Assembly (NCBI GenBank): GCA_900756545.1
Contig: CAAEKO010000012.1
Span: 7,261-71,260 of the forward strand
DNA length: 64,000 nt
Direction: 5' to 3'
DNA from: Clostridia bacterium
GTDB lineage: Bacteria > Bacillota > Clostridia > UBA1381
The notes under the pieces were generated by a model. It had not been told where the DNA came from. It did no database searches and worked only from the letters and a program-made list of their open reading frames with translations. Every line of letters starts with the position of its first letter. The first letter of the stretch is position 1. A program made the position numbers and the translations under genes. Shown piece by piece: positions 25,893 to 34,830 of the stretch.

Positions 25893-27074
25893 TTAATCCT
25901 TCTTTCTCAAAACTTCTTCATACAGCGGCGACATCATCCGCAGCCGCTCCACAATCGGGGGCAGCTTTTCCAATACGTACGCCACCTCCTCGTCTGTGGT
26001 CTCCTCCGACACGCTAAGCCGCAGGGAGCCGTGAGCAATCTCGTGCGGAAGCCCGATGGCCAGCAGTACATGGGACGGGTCTAACGAACCCGAAGCACAG
26101 GCGCTGCCGCTGGAGGCGGCGACTCCATGCATATCCAGCATCATTAAAATCGACTCGCCCTCAATATATTGAAATGAAAAATTCACATTGTTACATAAAC
26201 GATTTTCATCCGTAGGGCCGTTCAGCCGGCAATACGGAATGTTCTCCTGTATTCCCCGAATCAGCTTATCACGTTTATCACGCATAATTCCTATGTTTAC
26301 GTCCATATTTTCTGTCGCAAGCTCAATAGCCCGGGCCAGCCCGGCGATACCCGCGAGGTTTTCTGTAGCTGCGCGCTTGCCCCGCTCCTGCCCGCCGCCG
26401 TGGATAAGATTGGCGATTCGTACACCGTTGCGGATATACAGCGCCCCTACCCCCTTAGGGCCATGAAATTTATGTGCCGAAATGGACAGCAGGTCTACAC
26501 CCAAATCCCGCACATCCACGGGCATATGTCCGATTGCCTGTACTGCGTCCGTATGAAAAATGACGCTGTGCTTTTTTGCGATTTCCGATATCTCCCGGAT
26601 CGGCTGAATCGTACCGATTTCATTATTCGCCGTCATAATGGTAATCAATACCGTTTGATCTGTAACTGCGGCCTCCACGTCAGCCGGATTTACGCGCCCT
26701 GTATCGTCTACCGGCAAATATGTGACTGTAAATCCATTCTTCTCCAAGAATTCACAGGTATGAAGCACCGCGTGGTGCTCAATCTGTGATGTAATGATAT
26801 GGTTTCCTTTTTGCTTATTTGCATACGCTATTCCCTTGATAGCCCAGTTATCCGCCTCACAGCCCGACGCCGTAAAATAAATTTCATTGGGTTTTGCGCC
26901 AATCGCTTTTGCGGCCTTTTCCCTGGCCTCCTCCAAAGCCTTTCCCGCCCTGCGGCCCATTTCATAAAACTTTGAGGAAGCGTTACCGTATATTTCCGTA
27001 TAAAACGGTATCATGGCGTCTAAAACTTCTTTTTTCAGCGCAGTTGTGGCGTTATTGTCCATGTAGACCGTCAT
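25893..27074 (-). CDS. nifS: Cysteine desulfurase NifS/IscS type
   Basis: A 393-residue PLP enzyme that takes sulfur from cysteine for Fe-S assembly. The start MTVYMDNNATTAL is typical; the PLP lysine is in SISAHKFHGPKG near residue 202 and the active-site cysteine in SSGSACASGSLDPS near 323. The cysteine loop is of the short, NifS-like kind. The ATG at 27074 follows AAAGGAG. It precedes nifU; no iscR was found beside it, but an imperfect palindrome lies in its leader. Confidence 0.94.
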   Translation of the reverse strand: MTVYMDNNATTALKKEVLDAMIPFYTEIYGNASSKFYEMGRRAGKALEEAREKAAKAIGAKPNEIYFTASGCEADNWAIKGIAYANKQKGNHIITSQIEHHAVLHTCEFLEKNGFTVTYLPVDDTGRVNPADVEAAVTDQTVLITIMTANNEIGTIQPIREISEIAKKHSVIFHTDAVQAIGHMPVDVRDLGVDLLSISAHKFHGPKGVGALYIRNGVRIANLIHGGGQERGKRAATENLAGIAGLARAIELATENMDVNIGIMRDKRDKLIRGIQENIPYCRLNGPTDENRLCNNVNFSFQYIEGESILMMLDMHGVAASSGSACASGSLDPSHVLLAIGLPHEIAHGSLRLSVSEETTDEEVAYVLEKLPPIVERLRMMSPLYEEVLRKKD

Positions 27075-27092
27075 AAGTATCGCTCCTTTCGC

Positions 27093-27117
27093 AGATGTCC
27101 TGAATATCTGAACATCT
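27093..27117 (-). promoter_or_regulatory. Imperfect palindrome in the nifS leader
   Basis: A 25-base inverted repeat with outer arms AGATGT and ACATCT and partial inner symmetry lies just downstream of the predicted nifS start point. It could be a repressor site or a small hairpin; I cannot assign a regulator. Confidence 0.4.
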
Positions 27118-27123
27118 ATTCAT

Positions 27124-27152
27124 ATTTTACCGCCTATTTCCTATTTTGTCAA
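27124..27152 (-). promoter_or_regulatory. Promoter of nifS-nifU
   Basis: On the minus strand TTGACA and TAAAAT are separated by exactly 17 bases. The spacer ends in GGCGG, which is also present before the -10-like sequences on the plus strand at 27215 and 27268. Confidence 0.75.
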
Positions 27153-27278
27153 TAGGTTTTTGAAAATACTACTTCATTTGTATAAATATTTTTTACTGTA
27201 CAAATCTGATAAAAGGCGGTATAATGTCTATATTGATATGATAAAACATTTTCAGTATTGACAAAAAGGCGGTAAAAT

Positions 27279-28442
27279 ATGAGAATCACAGGAATTGTTG
27301 CGGAATATAATCCTTTTCATAACGGACATAAATATCAAATTGATGTTGTAAAAAAACATAGCGACGCTGTTATTGCGGTTATGAGCGGCAGCTTTGTTCA
27401 GCGCGGAGAGGCCGCGGTATTTGATAAATGGACGCGGACAAGAGCTGCACTTTTGGGCGGTGCTGATCTGGTGCTGGAGCTTCCGGCCTGTTTTTCTGTC
27501 AACGCCGCGGAACGCTTTGCCTTCGGCGCTGTTTCCCTGCTGGACCAGCTCTGCGTCGTAGACACACTATGCTTCGGCTCCGAATCCGGCGATCCGGCCC
27601 AATTGGAACATGCCGCTGCACTGCTTCTGCGCGAACCGGAGGAGGTATCCCTGAAAATCAAGCAATATATGCAGGAAGGCCTTTGCTATCCCGCTGCAAG
27701 ACAAAAGGCGTATGCCGGACTGATCCCTGAAAGTATCCTGCGCCTGCCCAATAATATTTTAGCCCTGGAATATCTGTGTGCGCTTCAGAAGCTGAATAGC
27801 GCCATGCGTCCTGTTACAATCCGCCGAAAAGCGGTTGGCTATCATGATGCAGACGCTTCCGGCAGATTTGCCAGCGCAAAGGCGATACGGAACCGGATTG
27901 AGAGCGGAAAACCATATTTTGAATTTGTTCCCACACAAACCCTCCCTGCCTATGAAAACGCCGTGCAATATGACACCGCCCGTTTAGACGCTGTACTTTC
28001 CTATTTTTTGCGTACCTGCCAGCCTGAAACATTAAAAACAATTAATGATGTGTCAGAAGGCCTGGAAAACCGCCTGATTGCCGCCGGAAAACAAAGTGCC
28101 GCATTGGAATCTATCGTGCAGTACACAAAAACAAAACGGTATACTGCCGCACGAATACAACGGATCTGCATTTCCGCTCTGCTTGCGCTTACGCCCGAAA
28201 TTTCAAAAAAACCGCCTGCATACGTCCGTGTGCTGGGCATGAATAAAATCGGAAAGTCGATTCTGACCTCTATCCGTAAAACATCGCCTCTGCGTATCAT
28301 CACGAAGACGGCCGATTACAGCCAGCCCGACCCTATGTTTGCCAAAGACGTCCTGGCCACGGACCTCGCGGCATTGTGTGCCGCCGCCCCCTCTGCGCGA
28401 ACCGCAGGCAAGGATTTTACAACCTCTCCAATTATTCTTTGA
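27279..28442 (+). CDS. tmcAL: tRNA(Met) cytidine acetate ligase TmcAL
   Basis: A 387-residue nucleotidyltransferase-like protein that in Bacillus makes N4-acetylcytidine at the wobble position of elongator tRNA-Met from acetate and ATP. The HxGH-type motif FHNGHKYQ is near residue 12 within MRITGIVAEYNPFHNGH, the family hallmark (formerly DUF795). SGSFVQRGEAAVFDKWTRT near 36 is also diagnostic. The ATG at 27279 follows AAAGGCGG. It is divergent from nifS and ends in a hairpin terminator. Confidence 0.92.
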   Translation: MRITGIVAEYNPFHNGHKYQIDVVKKHSDAVIAVMSGSFVQRGEAAVFDKWTRTRAALLGGADLVLELPACFSVNAAERFAFGAVSLLDQLCVVDTLCFGSESGDPAQLEHAAALLLREPEEVSLKIKQYMQEGLCYPAARQKAYAGLIPESILRLPNNILALEYLCALQKLNSAMRPVTIRRKAVGYHDADASGRFASAKAIRNRIESGKPYFEFVPTQTLPAYENAVQYDTARLDAVLSYFLRTCQPETLKTINDVSEGLENRLIAAGKQSAALESIVQYTKTKRYTAARIQRICISALLALTPEISKKPPAYVRVLGMNKIGKSILTSIRKTSPLRIITKTADYSQPDPMFAKDVLATDLAALCAAAPSARTAGKDFTTSPIIL

Positions 28443-28445
28443 TAA

Positions 28446-28472
28446 AGCCATGCTTTCCGCATGGCCTTATTT
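28446..28472 (+). terminator. Terminator of tmcAL
   Basis: Arms GCCATGC and GCATGGC around a five-base loop, followed by CTTATTTT, directly after the tmcAL stop codon. Confidence 0.75.
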
Positions 28473-28532
28473 TCGCATTTTATTCAAAAATATGAACAGC
28501 TTATGCAAAACTTTTTTCTTTCTGCCGACATA

Positions 28533-28561
28533 TTGTCATAAGCAATATTTTATGATATAAT
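28533..28561 (+). promoter_or_regulatory. Promoter of the 901-residue secreted protein gene
   Basis: TTGTCA and TATAAT are separated by exactly 17 bases, with a leader of about 30 bases that carries GGGAGG. Confidence 0.8.
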
Positions 28562-28598
28562 TTTGTCATTATCTTACATAGGGAGGTATAATAAAAAA

Positions 28599-31304
28599 AT
28601 GAAAAAAACACTTTTAAGCCTTGCATTGATTCTGTCAATGCTGTTTCCTGTCCCATTTGGCGTGTGGGCTGCTGATACCAGCAATACCTATACGCTGGAC
28701 AACCTGCATTTTACCAATCTGAACGGCGAAACCATCACAGATCCGCCGGGTTCCTGTATGGCGGCTGTACGGATGCTGAATAATAGCAATAGCGGCCGTA
28801 CAGACCTGCTGATTATTTCCGCTTATTCCGCAGATAACCAGTTGATTTCCTTTAATGTATTGAGCGCCTTTTGCCAGAGCCGCTCGTTTCAGGACTTTTC
28901 AGCCCTGATCAATGTACCTGCCGGCAAAAAGCTGGGAGTTGTCAAGGCCTATGTATGGGATGGTATCAAAACGATGAATGCCATGTCCAACACCTTGTCA
29001 ACAAATGTCAATCCGCCGGATATCCCGGTTATTCCGGTTTACACCGCAAAAGGGCAGATTGCGGAAACCTACCGTTCCAACGCGAACTATGGCCTTGATA
29101 AAGCCAAATTTACATTCTCTTCTGCATTTGAAGATAACGGCTTAACCATTCCTGCGGGAGACAGCTATATCATTAACCTAAAAAATATTGATCCTTCAGA
29201 GGATATCGGTCTGCCGCTAAATGCAAAGTTTGAAATGGATGCAGACAAAAATCTGACGTTAACGGCTTATTCTGTTGATCAGAACGTGAAATTTTTGGAG
29301 CGCCCATCCTCTTTTGTGGACTCCTGCACCACATCCACTATCCGAATTTATGATACGGCTGACGCCCGCACACCCACAAATTACAATTTGGCCAGCAATG
29401 CAGTCTTTTACGTCAACGGCGTAGCGGTTACGTGGGATACTGTCAGCCTGCAAAAATATATCCTGAACAATCCCGGCGAAACGCTGACTTTAGCCGACGT
29501 CGGCACATCCTCTTCCATAGCGGACGGCTTGTACGACGCGGTGTATATCAATTTCTATGGTACGGCGCAGATAGACGCAATTTCAAGCGCAACAAACCGA
29601 ATTTCATTCAGCCGCTACACAAATAATATATCGTCTTCTTTAACCTCGGCTGAAAATACGATATGCCGGTATATCTTGTCCGATGAGGAAATTCCATTTT
29701 CTGCTTTGCAGAGCGGCGATGTTCTATCCATTCAGTACAATGTGAATGACTCCTTCCGCTACTCTCCTTTCTACCATATCCGTGTATCCCGGGATACGGT
29801 AGAAGGAAAATATACAGCCAATGATACGGGCGCCGAAACAATCAAAATCGGCGAAAAGTCTTATCCTGTGGTATTGGACGGCCTAGTTTTTGACGAATGG
29901 CTTCAAGATTCTTGGCTGGTATTAGCCGAAAACTACGCCTGCTGTCTGGATGCGTTCGGCCGGATCTTTGCAGCCGATCTGATTCCTTCCGTTGACAACA
30001 TCGCGATTGCAGACAGAGTTCTTACCACCAGCGCATTTGACAATTACGGCTTGACCCTGTATACTACAGATGGTATTTCTAAGACTTATGAGGTTGATCC
30101 AAATACCCCGGGATGGGAAAACTCGAGAGATGCGATTGATAAAATCTACACTTCAGTTACAATTGGCACAAATAAGAACGATATTAGTAAACGTGTAGTC
30201 AAGTATAAACTCAACTCCAAAGGGCATATCACATCTCTGCAGCTCTTAAACGCCATAAAGGGTGATGCTGACTTCAGAGCCGCTACAAGGTCTGTTGGCG
30301 CGGTTAGAATGAATGAGAACACCAAAGTCATTGACGCCATTGATTATATCGACCGTTATCAACAGCTATCCGATCTAAGCATTGCCGGGGTAAACAATTT
30401 TGTGGATAACCAAAGATATGTGGTATACGGCTACGGCACAAGGTTCAGTGACGGGGCTTATCCATTCGTATTGGTAACAGCAGGTGAAGGTAAATATACA
30501 GAAGATACAAGAATAGCTGTTTTGGCGTCTGACCCCGGTTTGAGTTATATAAATCAAGAAGATGGCGTACCCGTGGTCATGTATACAATGGATTTGCTCA
30601 CTGCAGACCAGGATACGCCGGAAAACTTTACTGCCAAGAATGCGATTCTGATGATGGATGGAGAACAAATTGATTTTGAAACACTGAAAAAGGGCGATTT
30701 GGTTGTTTATGCCCTTAATGCCAATGGACAGATTAAAGACATGGATGTAATCTTTAAGGCGGACAGCTATGCGGTAAGCGGGGGCTACAATACGCTTGCG
30801 TCTCAGCTGTTAACGGCCGGCGACCACAGCGATATGCTCTGTCTCCCTACCGGCACGGCTAAATGGACAACAGAATGGAAACCGGTTAACTCTTCTGATA
30901 CGCCCGCACAGATTGTAATCGGCCCAATCGTGGAAAAGACAAGCAACGCATTTTCTATCGGAAAGATTGCAAACGGCACAATCGAAAATTACACCGGCCC
31001 TTACACGAATCTTGGGAAAATAGAGACAGAAGACGGCGGCATCCTAACTATTTCCATCAATGGCGGCACACGGGTTTATGGCTATGACTACGGCGCGCCG
31101 TCCAGGTCAAGCTTGTTCATAGGCACCACAGGAGATTTGTTAAAATGCGCGTTTTCCCGGTCTGAACTGCTGGAAGACCAGACGGTGATTCCCTGGAACA
31201 ACCTGGACAAAGTTAACGGCGTACCCGCCGGTATGAACATTGCCATCGCCAAGGTTGTCAACGGCGTGGCGCAAGATGTATTTGTCTATTTAGCGGCAGA
31301 ATAA
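28599..31304 (+). CDS. Large secreted protein of unknown function
   Basis: A 901-residue protein that I do not assign to a named family. It begins with a classical signal peptide (MKKTLLSLALILSML, cleavage probably after VWAA near residue 25). The rest is rich in beta-strand patterns, asparagine, aspartate and tyrosine, has no transmembrane segment after the signal and no LPxTG anchor or recognisable SLH repeats, so it is predicted to be released or loosely held at the surface. Residues 28-120 resemble the opening domain of other clostridial exported proteins. I chose the ATG at 28599, behind GGGAGG at 12 bases. It is monocistronic with its own consensus promoter and strong terminator. Confidence 0.7.
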   Translation: MKKTLLSLALILSMLFPVPFGVWAADTSNTYTLDNLHFTNLNGETITDPPGSCMAAVRMLNNSNSGRTDLLIISAYSADNQLISFNVLSAFCQSRSFQDFSALINVPAGKKLGVVKAYVWDGIKTMNAMSNTLSTNVNPPDIPVIPVYTAKGQIAETYRSNANYGLDKAKFTFSSAFEDNGLTIPAGDSYIINLKNIDPSEDIGLPLNAKFEMDADKNLTLTAYSVDQNVKFLERPSSFVDSCTTSTIRIYDTADARTPTNYNLASNAVFYVNGVAVTWDTVSLQKYILNNPGETLTLADVGTSSSIADGLYDAVYINFYGTAQIDAISSATNRISFSRYTNNISSSLTSAENTICRYILSDEEIPFSALQSGDVLSIQYNVNDSFRYSPFYHIRVSRDTVEGKYTANDTGAETIKIGEKSYPVVLDGLVFDEWLQDSWLVLAENYACCLDAFGRIFAADLIPSVDNIAIADRVLTTSAFDNYGLTLYTTDGISKTYEVDPNTPGWENSRDAIDKIYTSVTIGTNKNDISKRVVKYKLNSKGHITSLQLLNAIKGDADFRAATRSVGAVRMNENTKVIDAIDYIDRYQQLSDLSIAGVNNFVDNQRYVVYGYGTRFSDGAYPFVLVTAGEGKYTEDTRIAVLASDPGLSYINQEDGVPVVMYTMDLLTADQDTPENFTAKNAILMMDGEQIDFETLKKGDLVVYALNANGQIKDMDVIFKADSYAVSGGYNTLASQLLTAGDHSDMLCLPTGTAKWTTEWKPVNSSDTPAQIVIGPIVEKTSNAFSIGKIANGTIENYTGPYTNLGKIETEDGGILTISINGGTRVYGYDYGAPSRSSLFIGTTGDLLKCAFSRSELLEDQTVIPWNNLDKVNGVPAGMNIAIAKVVNGVAQDVFVYLAAE

Positions 31305-31321
31305 CCGTATTCCATGTATTC

Positions 31322-31356
31322 AAAAAGCTTCCCGGCCTTGCCGGGAAGCTTTTTTT
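31322..31356. terminator. Bidirectional terminator between the secreted protein gene and mazF
   Basis: A very stable hairpin with arms AAGCTTCCCGGC and GCCGGGAAGCTT and flanking A and T tracts, placed between convergent genes. Confidence 0.9.
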
Positions 31357-31384
31357 GTATATGTAATGCCTGCATTACATATAC
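31357..31384. repeat. Perfect 28-base palindrome
   Basis: Thirteen-base arms, GTATATGTAATGC and its exact reverse complement, are separated by CT. It abuts the terminator at 31322-31356 in a convergent intergenic region. Its role is not evident. Confidence 0.8.
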
Positions 31385-31451
31385 CTGCATCTATTCTAAC
31401 CAATATAAATACCTCCTAAAATCTTCTCTATACTTTTAAAAGGTTTTTAAT

Positions 31452-31805
31452 TTAGAAGCTGCCAAGTCCGAAGCTGATCAAAAGAGCGTCGTTGACCTTC
31501 TGCATCCGCGCCTCGTCCAAATGGCCGATTTTTTCCCTCAACCGCTTCTTGTCGATGGTTCGTATTTGCTCAAGTAATATCACAGAATCCTTGTTCAGAC
31601 CATAATCCTTCGCGCCAAGTTCAATATGCGTGGGCATCTTGGCCTTGTTAATTTGCGAGGTTATGGCCGCCGCAATCACAGTTGGGCTGTATTTATTTCC
31701 GATATCATTTTGAATGATGAGCACCGGTCGGATACCCCCCTGTTCGCTGCCTACGACAGGACTTAAATCGGCGTAATAAATATCTCCTCTTTTTACAATC
31801 ACCAC
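31452..31805 (-). CDS. mazF: MazF/NdoA-type endoribonuclease toxin
   Basis: A 117-residue PemK/MazF-fold protein, close to Bacillus NdoA (EndoA), which cuts mRNA at short sequence motifs. The start VKRGDIYYADLSPVVGSEQGG, the RPVLIIQND strand near residue 26, and TIDKKRLREKIGHLD near 84 are family hallmarks. Translation starts at a GTG (31805) that overlaps the antitoxin stop codon by one base, with GGAG eight bases upstream, so the toxin is made only after the antitoxin. As in Bacillus, the pair follows alr. Confidence 0.93.
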   Translation of the reverse strand: MVIVKRGDIYYADLSPVVGSEQGGIRPVLIIQNDIGNKYSPTVIAAAITSQINKAKMPTHIELGAKDYGLNKDSVILLEQIRTIDKKRLREKIGHLDEARMQKVNDALLISFGLGSF

Positions 31806-32035
31806 TATTCACACTCCGTCAGTTTTTCCTCACAAGTCCGCAGCGCGTCGCTGTCGGACTCTAAACACATCTGGGCTAACGAAAGATTAATTAAAGCCAT
31901 ATCCTGGTAGCCTTTCCTGAGTGATTTTTCCAAGTTTATCTTTTGATACCGCTTGATTGATTCATAAACAATTTGGGCGTTTTTCCCGGAATTCATCAGA
32001 GAAAGCTTAAAGAAGGCTTTTCGTAGTTGTGACAA
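31805..32035 (-). CDS. MazE/EndoAI-type antitoxin, short N-terminal domain
   Basis: A 76-residue protein from a TTG at 32035 behind GGGGGG (a TTG at 32059 would give 84 residues without a ribosome site). Its C-terminal part, LRKGYQDMALINLSLAQ, closely resembles the toxin-binding segment of Bacillus EndoAI (RRGYMEMAKINLNIAS). The N-terminus keeps a beta-strand like FFKLSL but seems about 20 residues shorter than a standard ribbon-helix-helix domain, so DNA binding is doubtful. It sits between alr and mazF and is translationally coupled to the toxin. Confidence 0.75.
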   Translation of the reverse strand: MSQLRKAFFKLSLMNSGKNAQIVYESIKRYQKINLEKSLRKGYQDMALINLSLAQMCLESDSDALRTCEEKLTECE

Positions 32036-32073
32036 AGCAATCAGGCCCCCCGTTTTCAATTTTCTATGATACT

Positions 32074-33240
32074 TTACAGTTTACTTAAATAATTTACCGT
32101 CGTCACCGCCTCTCCGTTTTCAAAGTAAACCCGCGGTACGCGCTTTGCAATCATGCAAACGATCTCATAATTGATCGTCCCCAGCATGTCTGCCAGATCG
32201 TCCGCCGTAACCGTATCAGCCCCGAAAATGATTACTTCATCGCCCGTATTAATATTATGGACATTTGTCACGTCAATCATACATTGATCCATGCAAATTC
32301 TTCCGATAACGGGTACGATTTTTCCGTTTGCGATCATTTTGGCCTTGCGGTTCAGCAGCCGCGTATAGCCGTCGGCATAACCAACAGGAACAGTCGCGAT
32401 TTTGGTGCCCTGGCCGGTTATGTACTCTATTCCATAGCTTACACCCCTTTGAGAGCCGGGTGTTTCTATCCTGGTTATCCTTGTTTTCAGCGTCATGACC
32501 CTTTTTAAAGGAAGACGTGTTTTATCCACATCCGCAGATGGATAAAACCCGTACAGGATAATACCCGCACGAACCATGTCCAAATGCATCTGGGGATACA
32601 TCATAATTGCAGCTGAGTTGGCGCAGTGCCGGACAGGAATTTTCAGCCCCGCTTTTTCCAAAGCGTCACACACCGCCATAAACCGTGAAAACTGCAGGTG
32701 TGTATATTCCTCTTCCTTTTCATCCGCCGCAGCAAAATGGGTAAATATTCCCTCTACCTCTACATTGGGCAGCGCTGCTATCCTCAAAATCTCCTCGACT
32801 ATCTTTACATCTTCAACACCGGCTACATACCCAATCCGAGTCATACCAGTATCAATTTTAATGTGAAGCTTTACAGTTTTATTTTGCCGTACTGCTTCCT
32901 CTGACAGGCATTCTGCCAGCGCGTAAGAGAACACCGCAGGCATAATACCATATTCCACGATTTCAGCCGCCTCCTCCGGAAAGGACGCGCCTAAAATCAG
33001 CACCGGCGCCTGAATTCCCGCATGCCGAAGCTGAACAGCCTCGTCAACGCATGCCACGGCCAGTCTGTCCGCACCGTTTTCCAATAAGGCTCTGGCGCAT
33101 TCTACCACGCCATGACCGTACGCATCGGCTTTCACCACCGCCATGACCATGGCGTCTTTTTCCGTAATTTTCCGAATATTTTGAATATTTTCCTTCAATG
33201 CGTCGAGGTCAATCTCGGCCCATGTCCTTCGATTTTGCAT
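32074..33240 (-). CDS. alr: Alanine racemase
   Basis: A 388-residue fold-type III PLP enzyme making D-alanine for peptidoglycan. The PLP lysine lies in AVVKADAYGHG near residue 37, the catalytic tyrosine in SYGIEYITGQG near 266, and RAGIILYGFYPS near 220 is typical. The ATG at 33240 follows AGAGGA. It lies between nnrD and the MazEF pair in a same-strand run that starts at rdgB. It could equally serve D-alanine use in spores or lipoteichoic acids. Confidence 0.95.
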   Translation of the reverse strand: MQNRRTWAEIDLDALKENIQNIRKITEKDAMVMAVVKADAYGHGVVECARALLENGADRLAVACVDEAVQLRHAGIQAPVLILGASFPEEAAEIVEYGIMPAVFSYALAECLSEEAVRQNKTVKLHIKIDTGMTRIGYVAGVEDVKIVEEILRIAALPNVEVEGIFTHFAAADEKEEEYTHLQFSRFMAVCDALEKAGLKIPVRHCANSAAIMMYPQMHLDMVRAGIILYGFYPSADVDKTRLPLKRVMTLKTRITRIETPGSQRGVSYGIEYITGQGTKIATVPVGYADGYTRLLNRKAKMIANGKIVPVIGRICMDQCMIDVTNVHNINTGDEVIIFGADTVTADDLADMLGTINYEIVCMIAKRVPRVYFENGEAVTTVNYLSKL

Positions 33241-33278
33241 GATCTGAATTCCTCTTTATTATAACATAGTCCCCGCAT

Positions 33279-34808
33279 TTAATCCACAGGTAATATCAGG
33301 GCGTCCGCAATATTTTCAATAATATTGCAGGCTGTCATCGACTCTTTTCCATACTTATCCGCGGCAATGTCTCCGGCACGGCCATGCAGATAAACCGCCA
33401 GTATCGCGGCACCAGTTTCATCCATTCCCCGAGCCGCAAATGCCGCTGCCATTCCCGCCAAAACATCGCCGCTGCCGCCGGAAGCCATGCCGCTGTTGCC
33501 AGTAATATTATAATACTGGGTACCGTCCGGCGCGGTGACAATCGTATGTTTTCCTTTTAACACCAGTGTTATCCCCTTGTCCTGTGCAAACTGCTCTGCT
33601 AACGCCGGCCTGTTCTTCTCCACAAACCCTGCGTCACTTCCAATCATCCGTGCCATTTCCACCGCATGGGGTGTAAAAATCAAATTGCACCCGCAGGAAT
33701 CTAGCATTGCTGGTTTCTGCGCTATGGCAAACAAAGCGTCTGCATCTAATAGGATGGGAATTTTAGAGCTGGCTAGAATTTTTTCCAAAAGTCTCGCCAC
33801 CGCAGCGCTCCGTCCGATTCCCGGCCCGAATAGGAGCGCGTCACAGTCTTGCATTTTTTGAGCAAGCTGTTCATAAGCCTCTGTCCCTATATGCCCGTCT
33901 TCCTCTGCCAGCGGAAGGGTCATAGCTTCTGTCAGCTTTGTTTCCATAATGTCATGCAGACTTTCCGGCACAGCCACTATTACCAGTCCGCAGCCGCTTT
34001 TCAGCGCGGCCTGAGCCGCCATAGCCGGTGCGCCGGACATTCCCTTGGCGCCGCCGATAATCAGCAGTTTTCCATAATCACCCTTTTGTGAATTTTCCCG
34101 CCGGACGGGCAGCAGCTTTCGGACAAGCCTTCCGTCGATAATATGCCTGTTAAAATCCTGCCCATTAATAATATATTCAGGAATAGATATATCTGCGACC
34201 ACTATTTTTCCCATATAATCCGCTCCGGGAAATAACAGCATACCCATTTTATAGGCCGCAAATGTCACGGTAACGTCCGCCTTTACCGCACAGCCGCAAA
34301 TTTCCCCTGTATCTGTGTTCACACCGCTTGGGATGTCAACAGCCAGTACTGTTCCCGCCCAACGGTTGATACTGCCGATCACATCTGCTGCAACTCCATC
34401 TATTTCACCATGCACACCAGTCCCAAAAATGGCATCCACTGTCACATCCTGAAGTTTGATTTCATTCTCTAAAAAGTCCGTGTCCAATACCTCTGTAACC
34501 CTCGCGCCCATTTTGGATAGTATTTCATAATTAACCAACGCATCATGAGAAAATATAGACCCACATACCAAATAAACCGCAACCTCCCAGCCGCGGTTTA
34601 TCAAGTGACGGGCAATGGCAAACCCATCCCCGCCGTTATTACCGCGGCCGCAGAATATCCCTGCCCGCCGGTTCGGCGTATGCAGCGCTTCTAAAGCCTG
34701 TACACAGGCAATCGCCGCATTTTCCATTAAAACAATGCTGGGAATTCCGCCCAACTCCGCCGCCGTTTTGTCGATCATCCGCATTTGCGCAGCAGTACAG
34801 GCCTTCAT
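33279..34808 (-). CDS. nnrD: Bifunctional NAD(P)H-hydrate epimerase / ADP-dependent NAD(P)H-hydrate dehydratase
   Basis: A 509-residue repair enzyme for damaged nicotinamide cofactors. The N-terminal YjeF_N epimerase domain (about 1-215) carries CGRGNNGGDGFAIARHL near residue 53. The C-terminal ribokinase-like dehydratase domain (about 225-505) carries GGAKGMSGAP near 253, GPGIGRS near 330 and the catalytic NSGMASGGSGDVLAGM near 440. Both halves look intact. The ATG at 34808 follows GGGAG. It lies between acpS and alr, a common Firmicute order. Confidence 0.94.
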   Translation of the reverse strand: MKACTAAQMRMIDKTAAELGGIPSIVLMENAAIACVQALEALHTPNRRAGIFCGRGNNGGDGFAIARHLINRGWEVAVYLVCGSIFSHDALVNYEILSKMGARVTEVLDTDFLENEIKLQDVTVDAIFGTGVHGEIDGVAADVIGSINRWAGTVLAVDIPSGVNTDTGEICGCAVKADVTVTFAAYKMGMLLFPGADYMGKIVVADISIPEYIINGQDFNRHIIDGRLVRKLLPVRRENSQKGDYGKLLIIGGAKGMSGAPAMAAQAALKSGCGLVIVAVPESLHDIMETKLTEAMTLPLAEEDGHIGTEAYEQLAQKMQDCDALLFGPGIGRSAAVARLLEKILASSKIPILLDADALFAIAQKPAMLDSCGCNLIFTPHAVEMARMIGSDAGFVEKNRPALAEQFAQDKGITLVLKGKHTIVTAPDGTQYYNITGNSGMASGGSGDVLAGMAAAFAARGMDETGAAILAVYLHGRAGDIAADKYGKESMTACNIIENIADALILPVD

Positions 34809-34830
34809 TCATCTCCCGCCTTTCTTTTCC

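Noticed and set aside
31322..31384. Insertion-sequence end or scar at the palindrome
   Set aside because: No transposase, no target duplication and no second copy in the window.
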